Below, one piece after another: positions 56,974 through 64,000 of a stretch of 64,000 nt of DNA. The DNA is taken from NCBI GenBank assembly GCA_024220505.1, contig JAKZZE010000024.1:372001-436000 (forward strand). The letters are read 5' to 3'. The notes under the pieces were generated by a model. That model had not been told where the DNA came from. It saw only the letters and a list, made by a program, of their open reading frames with translations, and searched no databases. Origin of the DNA: Rhizopus arrhizus. Lineage: Eukaryota; Mucoromycota; Mucoromycetes; Mucorales; Rhizopodaceae. Every line of letters begins with the position of its first letter. Within the stretch, counting starts at the first letter, position 1. A program made the translations under genes and the position numbers.

Positions 56974-59103
56974 CACATAAATGGTTAGAAGGTGGATAGG
57001 ATATAATGGTCATTTGACTGTTACCTTGGAGTAAGTTCCATATTGATATGCTCTAACAAGCATTTCAGGTGTCTGCAAGAAAGCAAAGCGCGCGTTAGAC
57101 TTTGTTCTTAATTATCAAGAACTATCGTACCTCCACTTCATTGCTTCTGTAGATTTGTAATGAATCAAATAGGATTGATTCAATTTCATCAATGCATCCA
57201 AGTGGAGCAAATCTATCAGTAAAATAATGCCTTTTTTTTTAAAAAAAAAAAATTAACCATATATTCAGTGTTGCCATTATTCTATTCGTAGCTTACGTCA
57301 TGGTATCGAATTGAATTTGCTTAATCTCCATTGTTCTATAAATTTCCAATGGTCGTTTGTACACACCTATTGATATCGCAATATTAGTTTATGTTTGTAT
57401 TCGTTGTTTTCTGAAAGTTGATTTACCAAGCAATATGTAAAGACGTACGAGCATTAGTTTAATACGGAAGTTATAGACGCTCTTTGCCAAAGCACTTTCC
57501 AAAAGACAAATAGATTGGATCGCAAATGAGTGCTGTTTATGCTCACGGTACAAATCAAGCAATATGTGGCTTGCTACAAGTACAAATTCATCTCCATACT
57601 GCAACTCTGTCTTTTCCAATCCTTCTCCAAGAGGAAGAGCATCTTGGTATTGCTGCCAAAGTTCATTGACAATGTCTAATGCCTTCTTTACATCTGTCTT
57701 TGGGTGAAGATCCAAAAAGTGCTCGATTTTTCTAATGTTTATATTTTTGTACACATTTTTGATTTGGGTTGATTTGTCACTGGATGATTTGATGGAATCT
57801 TTAAGCGATTTCAAAAGACTGTTGGCCTTTGACTCGTCTTCTCTCAAGAAACTGATATAATTTTGAAGATCTTCAAAAACACAACTTTTTGATCCAAAGC
57901 GGGCAAAATAGGAAGCAACACTATCCACAAATGACTGCTCATCCACTGTAAAAACTTTGATCATCAGGACGCTCGCTTTGAACAGACGATAAAAAAGTTG
58001 TTTTTACCTTTGCTTTCTGTTTTACGCAACCTGTGTAACAATTCTAATTCGGCCAAGAAGGGTCCTCTTTTCAACACATTATCGTCCAAGGCTACCTTTT
58101 GTGTAGCCGCAATCAGTTTTCTTGCTTTCTCGACCACACCACTCTCTTTTTCTATCAATGCTTCCACAGCCTCAAAATAGGCCAACCAACTAAACCAATC
58201 ATCCGAATTCTCCTTCTCCAAAACTTTTTCACTTTCTTCCAACACCTCTGTCCACCTCTTGTCTTCACGAAGCAACTCTGACTTGATCTGCTGTACCTCA
58301 GGGTCACGTAATGCCATCTGTCCCACCTCGTTATCCAACAAGAGAGTCAGGGCCTCCTTCTTCTTATTCTGATCCATCAAGATGAGCAAATAAAGACGTA
58401 AATGTTCTACTTCCTTCAATCGCTTTTCCTCCGAGGCCTTAGCCATCATACGCTCTGCCAAGGTATACGAGAGCGCATTTCCGGATTGTCCTTGAAGAGC
58501 CAAGGACATGATGGCCCAAAAGAGATACTTGTCGTTCTTGAAGACCCTCTGTAGTTTGACAGCGGCTGCTTGCTGACCCTTATAATCATTGTTACGGACC
58601 ATGGCCATAAACCACTGATTGCCAAACTCTTCGTTTTTGGGTTGCTGATTGGCAGCATTTTCATATAATTCGACAATCATTTCATCTATTGACACACATT
58701 AAAAATTACAATCAGACAGCTTCTAAGCTGCTATTCTTACGTTTTCCGAGCTCTTTCAAAGCCAAAGTAACAGCTTGAAGAGTGGCATCGTCCGTTGGAA
58801 TGACTTTTTTGACTTGTTCACAAAGCTGTAATCCTTCATCATCTTTTCCTAGGCGTATTAACGTAAGTGCCTTCAAAGCCTATTTTTCGAGAGTAAATAA
58901 ACGTCGTGTGCTTTCTGTATTTGCTTGCCTTGACAAGTGGCCAGTCTGGATTCTTTTTCAACAACTTGGCACAATGTTGTAAAGCAAGTTTATTTTGTCC
59001 TTCGTCAATGGCCTCTACAAATAATAAGTAAAACAAAAGGAAAATTCGGTCACTTACCGTAAAGTGGCCTTAGTTTTTTTTCAGTGGCATAATCCATAAC
59101 CAT
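55780..59103 (-). CDS. NAA25: NatB N-terminal acetyltransferase auxiliary subunit (NAA25/Mdm20)
   Basis: A many-exon gene running from ATG at 59103 (MVMDYATEKKLRPLYEAIDE) to the stop at 55780, about 900 aa. TPR-like helices at the start (NKLALQHCAKLLKKNPDWPL, LKALTLIRLGKDDEGLQL, VIPTDDATLQAVTLALKE) and later FGNQWFMAMVRNNDY, KNDKYLFWAIMSLALQ, GDEFVLVASHILLDLYREHK, FRIKLMLVRLYILLG and YKRPLEIYRTMEIKQIQFDT match NAA25/Mdm20/Nat3-partner proteins. It docks the catalytic NAA20 subunit on ribosomes for acetylating Met-Asp/Glu/Asn starts and is needed for actin-cable function in yeast. One intron (near 56945-56973) contains a 29-nt homopolymer. Internal exon borders in the 57000-57400 part were placed only roughly. 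Confidence 0.88.
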
Positions 59104-59393
59104 ATTCAACTTTTTAAAAAAAGGGGAAAGGGATAAAAAGGGTCTTTCTCTCGCGCGCCCCCTCGAAAAAATAAAATAAAATTGCTCGTTTTTATTCATT
59201 TTGGGTTGACAAGCCACTTTTTTATTAGTTTCTTATTCAAGGATCTCCATGACTTTCCATCATATCGCTAGCAGTAGGGGTAGTAGCCTTGCCGTTCTTT
59301 CTCCTTTTTAAGATCTTTTTTGTCCTACGGCGAACATACAATGGTTTGGCTTGTTCAAGCAAGTTTGCGGCGTTTGGTTGAACATTATATTTT

Positions 59394-62300
59394 TCACAGA
59401 ATTTCCTAACGCTTTCCTCAACTTCTTCATCCTAAGTAAAACATGTTAAAATAACTTTTTCCTCCTTATATCTTGTATATATCCTTACCAAAAACATGAT
59501 CAAGTACTTGTATTCATTTTTTGAGACATAAACCTTTAAACTGCCAAGGTAATTGGGAAGCGTTTTGTATCGTTTGACTTCTTCTTCGGGATCATCAGAG
59601 GATACTTTTGTGGGCAATCTATTTTTAGAACCAGATTCGACTGCTGCTGTTTCATTACGAGAAGGAGCAGAATTGTGCACTATTTCCGAGGCCGAACTCA
59701 TTCGATGATGACTGCCTGATAATGGAGGTTGAGGAGATTTGCTTTGAGGAATTAAAGGATCAATCAAAGCTTCAGATGGTGAAGGAAAACGGTTGACCAA
59801 TTCATCAAGAGAGCTAGGTACTGGTATAGGGGATTTGGCTACTTTGGTTGTCATCTTTTCATCTGTAGAATGTGGAACTAATACATCGTGTAATGAAACC
59901 AGATTATCGCCGCTGTTGTCTCGTGAATATTCATCGACTGTACCAGGTATCAGCTTGGCAAAATGCACATCAGGGATGGTTTGATCTCCTGCTTCTTCTT
60001 TAGTTTCTTTGGCAGGTTCCTCTGTAGTCCAAAATAGAGTCTCCATGGCTGTTTGACTTTCTCTCTTCTTTTGGTTTGAGGGCTGTTCAGGTACAAGTAT
60101 GTCATTAGTAGGGCGGGAAGTAGAAGAAGCCAAAGGTGCAAATCCCCACAGACTTTCCTTGTTATCATCTAGATCCACCAAGAGATCTACAGAGCTACTA
60201 CTAGGTGTAGACTTTGGTTGCCTTGAGTCTATTTGCAGCTGTTGCTGCACCTGTTGCTGTTGTCTCTTTTGCTGGCTTTGTTGATCAGAATGATTGAAGT
60301 CTGTATTGTCAAGCGTGACAAGGGTTTCCGAATTTTCTGCCGTAAATTCCTTCCAACGTCCTGACATTTGCTCAGATGGAATGGGCGTACGGCCTCTGTT
60401 CCTTGTTGATCGTTTAGAATTGTTTCTTGCAACAGGGTTTGATTTAGCAATGCTTGCCCATTGATCTCTGGCATTTTTGCTAGATTCTATCATTTATCAA
60501 GGTGAGTAAATGAGAAAAAAAACTCGCCTTTCTACCTTCAAGAGGGACTTGCCAACCTGTAGCAGGTTTTGATACATTATTATCAAGAGCGTTAGGTTTG
60601 TTTCCATTTATATTATTTTGTTTAACAGGAGAAAGAGGCTGTTCTTTGCGATTCTTTCGATCATTAGCACCCGGTAGTGCTCTGTATTTGTAAGTTGGTG
60701 AATCAGGGTTGACTCTAACAATAATACTATCATCCTCATCGTTATTCCAACTACTGTTTTCATCAGAGCTAACAACAGACATGGAACTCGGCAAATTTCT
60801 TTTATCACTTTGCTCTCTATCACTAATGTCAGAGAAGAATGAAAAGGAAGGGGCTGGTTTATCACTGCTTTCAGCAACTACTTGCTCTGTACCATTAGTT
60901 TGACATTCGGTCCATATACCATTGACCTTCTTCCAAAAAGTAGTTTCCTTTTGTTCTGCCAAGACATCATAGGCAAAACCTTGGGTACGTAAATCATCCC
61001 AATCAATCACCTTTTCAGGTTCTCCCCACCCATCACCTTCAGTGATCATTGGACTGTTTCTAAAATGATTCTTGCTTGATGTTTTGAATAGTTTTTTATT
61101 TGGTTCCAAGGCCTGCTGCTGCCATAGTTCATCTGGATTGATTCCCTTTGATTCTAACCAAGTTTCTTTTTGATTTTCTGGTTGAATGGTAGATTCATTA
61201 GCAGAGGCTTTGCTCCAAACATTGTTACTACTTCCTCCAATACCCCAACCACCCAAGTTAGTATGACTATTGTCCCCTTGAGTGTATTCAGCCCATCTTC
61301 CCTTAGATTCATTGTTAACCTCTTCATAATCCTCTTCTTCCTCTTCCTCTCTGTAATTGTCAGTGTCAGAAGATGATTGTGGGGATTCATTTATTGCAGA
61401 TGAATAGTCATCATTAATCACAGGAATCCCACCATTATCATTGAAATCTTTGGACCAAATAGCAGGTGTGGTTGGACGAGGAGCAACAAAAGTTCTTAAG
61501 CTTTCCAATCGATTCAAATTGCTTTTCATAGGTAATTTTGCTACAATAAAATGAGTATTATCAAATACATGTTGCATATCTTGTTTACTTGGCATGGTAC
61601 TTTGCTGAGCCTTTTTAGTAATTTCAGCTTGTTCTTCCTAAATTAAACAAAATGATGAATAATGGGCACATACTGTGTTCCGTTGCTTGTGCTTACTTGC
61701 TCAACATGATCAAACAAAGCGAGCAGTTCTTGGGTGGTTACATCTAAATGTTTAGCCAGCAATACAATTTGATAACCAGTTAATAAATGATCATTGGGTA
61801 TGGGACACAATTGGGGATCGTCAGAATAAGCCAAGGCATCAATATTAGCTCTGTTGAGTATGATTCTGAATGGCAAGGTAGATGAAGGAATTGATTGATC
61901 ATCATTGTACGTATCAATAACTGAGCCTTTCAAATCTTGATAATTAATTAATTTGATTGACCTCAACCTATGATTAATACAATGACAACATAATTTGTAG
62001 ATATCCACGGGCGAAATTGGACCGCAAGAATCCATATAGATTTCAGTGATGGATTTCGTAATCATCAGGGTATCAATAGCAAATAGTGAAGAATGAATAT
62101 TGGGACAATGAATAAGGTGGAGCTGTGAGAGATGCTTGATATAAGGATTACTCACAATAAACTCTAACCCTTGATTGGTGAGTTGAGGACAGTTCTTTAA
62201 TCCCAATACTTGAAGGTGAGGCAACAGAGGACTGATGGCTTGAAGGTTATCGTTTGTAATGTTCATATTCTCAATCAAAAGCTTTGTTAACTTGGGTGTC

Positions 62301-63250
62301 CAAGCGGGTTGCTGCTTATCCAAATAAACAATGGGTGACTTTTCAAATATTGTTGGATTTGCACGAATTTCTAAATGTTGTAAGTAAGGACAGCTTGTTA
62401 ATGAGATCAAGATAGTCTGTGCACTAATCTTTGTACATCCTTCCAAACAAAACTTGGTCAAATAGGGGAATGCTTGTAACACACGACTGATATGAACATC
62501 CTTTATTTCACTAGTCCCCGTCAAGGTAAGCTTCTCCAACTTCAAATGGTCTGGTGTACAAATTCTCTCTAATACGTTATATTGTAGTTTCTCTAAGCTG
62601 ATTTGAAGATCGGTCAGGTGAATGGCCTTGTTGACTAGATTAGTAGCCCATGCTTCGTCAATATTAAAAAAACCGTCCAAGTGAAGACTAGTCAATCTTG
62701 ATAACAAGTTGTTAATATTGAGTTGTTGATGGGGATAGCCACCAATGATATGAAGTCGACTTAGCTGAGGCGCTGCAAAAGCAAGGTGTTCCCAGTCGGC
62801 GCGTTCCAACTGCCAACCATAGCAAGTAAAATCAGTAATGTTCTCACAACTTTTGGCAAGTAGAAGAAGAAATTTAGGGTTCGCTAATACTTTAGCATTT
62901 TCATAAGAATGACGCTCAACTGTAGAACGAACGATAGTCTTGAAAACTGTTTCCTCTTTTGCGTCCAAAAAGGCCAAATAGAGATCGCGAACCAATAAAG
63001 CTGTCTTCCTTGATGTGCGAATTGTGTCTACAAAAGCACGTAATTGTTGTGGTCGTTGAAAACGAGGAGCTTCCCAAAGGACATTTACAGCAGCAATGGA
63101 CCAATTAGGGTGAATCAAACATGTCTCATATTTATCCTTTCTATCAACCAACAAACGGCAAATATGTTCCATAATAGATGTTGGCAACGTTAAAAATCGA
63201 TTACTTGGCTCTTCGAATTGAAAATTCTCCCAAATCTGATCATCGTTCAT
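59394..63250 (-). CDS. F-box/leucine-rich-repeat protein with long disordered C-terminal half
   Basis: Exons 63250-61697, 61637-60536, 60486-59489 and 59432-59394 give about 1230 aa. An F-box-like start (FLTLPTSIMEHICRLLVDRK; HPNWSIAAVNVLWEAPRF) is followed by about 12 leucine-rich repeats (for example LQVLGLKNCPQLTNQGLEFI) to residue 500. Then comes a long acidic, Ser/Asn-rich region with a Gln-rich run (QQKRQQQQVQQQLQ) and the motif VDLLVDLDD. The first intron joins the LRR part to this region in frame (FDHVEQ to EEQAEITKKA). As F-box protein it would be an SCF ubiquitin-ligase substrate receptor. In the last exon the frame stops at VRKFL, while the +1 frame continues FCEKYNVQPNAANLLEQAK to 59237; a one-base frameshift is likely. 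Confidence 0.75.
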
Positions 63251-63446
63251 TGTTGAGAAAGTGTATGTGTGTTTTTTTTTTTTTTAAAAAAAAAGACTAT
63301 TTGACTTTGTTTTATGAAAATTTTCCCTTTTTGTATTTTATTTTCATTTTTGTAAACAGCAACAATAATAATGATAGACACTCGTACAAAGAAAATAACA
63401 ATGAAGCTCTAGGCAAAAAAAAAAAAAAAAAAAAAAAGAATTTATA

Positions 63447-64000
63447 TTAAGATTTACGGTTTTGTTCAGCGATGGACAGTATAGACATGATTTGATTTTG
63501 TTGTTCTGCAGTTAAATCCTTTGTCAAGAGGGTATAGGATGCATTGTTATTTTGCTGCATATTTCTAAAAACTTGTTCAAAGCAAGTATAAGGATCAATT
63601 TCATCCAATGGCGATTCAAATAATATTTCCTCTTCAAGCTCTTCTTCCTCTTCACCAAATTCTTCAAGTTCACCACTGTTATTGGCTGATGCTGCTTGAG
63701 AAGCAAGATATTCAAGATATTCATTATCTTCATCAGGCACATCATCGTCATCCTCATTTGCTTCATCGATTTCGTCTTCGTCGCCTCCACTCAAGTAATC
63801 CTCTCCGAATTCATCATCAAAGTTACCATACAATTTCTCCATATTGTTACGGTTTTCTACAGCTTTGGGTAGTGACTGGAACACATTTACAATAAAAGTC
63901 AGTAATTGAGGCCAGCCAGCTTGAAGTGAATTAGGAACCATTTCGATCGGTAATTCTAATAAGGAAGAAATAGCCACAATCACCAATTTCTTGTCGTGCA
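63447..64000 (-). CDS. Importin-7/8-type karyopherin (Sxm1/Nmd5), C-terminal end, partial
   Basis: Open from the right window edge to the stop at 63447; the edge frame reads HDKKLVIVAISSLLELPIEM, matching the last HEAT repeats of importin-7 family proteins. The acidic stretch (GGDEDEIDEANEDDDDVPDE, EYLEYLASQAASAN) and the end DPYTCFEQVFRNMQ, LTKDLTAEQQNQIMSIL are typical of importin-7/8 C-termini. These receptors import ribosomal proteins and other cargo into the nucleus with Ran-GTP. The start lies outside the window. 196 bp separate it from the F-box gene; that gap contains T10/A10 and A23 runs. Confidence 0.8.
   Translation of the reverse strand, partial: HDKKLVIVAISSLLELPIEMVPNSLQAGWPQLLTFIVNVFQSLPKAVENRNNMEKLYGNFDDEFGEDYLSGGDEDEIDEANEDDDDVPDEDNEYLEYLASQAASANNSGELEEFGEEEEELEEEILFESPLDEIDPYTCFEQVFRNMQQNNNASYTLLTKDLTAEQQNQIMSILSIAEQNRKS

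Noticed and set aside
1..64000. tRNA, 5S or other rRNA genes, CRISPR arrays
   Set aside because: No GGTTCRANNCC-type T-loop with a cloverleaf context, no rRNA signature and no spaced direct repeats were found by eye; the genome is eukaryotic, so CRISPR is not expected.

Overview
The window looks like a chromosomal piece of an early-diverging filamentous fungus, most likely Mucoromycota (Mucorales or a close relative). The evidence is AT-rich DNA with long A/T homopolymers, many introns of about 45-60 nt with GTAAGT-like donors and TACTAAC-like branch sites, a GPI-type chitin deacetylase of the Mucor kind, and abundant decayed Tc1/mariner and non-LTR elements. There is one clear non-coding RNA, no tRNA or rRNA, and no bacterial-type operon.

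Left part. 1-5.4 kb is a graveyard of DDE transposons. 5.5-18.9 kb is a dense block of conserved housekeeping genes: a class I phosphatidylinositol transfer protein (+); a minus-strand run of chitin deacetylase, a PHD-finger protein and a tricalbin/extended synaptotagmin; ribosomal protein eS17 (+); the DPM2 subunit (+), which overlaps the stop codon of the convergent MBOAT lysophospholipid acyltransferase (-); and a SCAMP (+). Several act on membrane lipids or traffic (PITP, tricalbin, Ale1-type acyltransferase, SCAMP), but nothing shows they are co-regulated.

Middle. A non-coding gene at about 19.95-20.28 kb carries, inside its only intron, a box C/D snoRNA whose guide is perfectly complementary to 12 nt of helix 69 of large-subunit rRNA. 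Next come a membrane-bound M28 peptidase (-), a 99-bp TA-flanked MITE with a 5'-truncated LINE inserted at its edge (14-bp target duplication), and about 5 kb of gene-poor DNA holding a decayed Merlin/IS1595-type transposase. A complex I 21-kDa subunit (+) and a Num1/Mcp5-like cortical PH protein (-) follow. Then there is more transposon debris, an unrecognised gene broken by one in-frame stop (37.9-39.2 kb), an UNC93-like MFS protein (-), and a second repeat-rich gap (42.7-47.7 kb).

Right part. 47.7-64 kb is again gene-dense: an alpha-arrestin with PY motifs, a single-span LEA-2-like membrane protein, a PH-domain protein, ribosomal protein uL13, the PP2A B55 subunit convergent with the NatB subunit NAA25, a long F-box/LRR protein with a likely 3' frameshift, and the C-terminal end of an importin-7-type karyopherin cut by the window edge.

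Exon structures were built by eye from splice signals and family conservation. Where summed exon lengths were checked they gave an open frame (PITP, chitin deacetylase, PHD, tricalbin, eS17, DPM2, acyltransferase, SCAMP, M28, complex I subunit, Num1-like, UNC93-like, arrestin, LEA-2, uL13).
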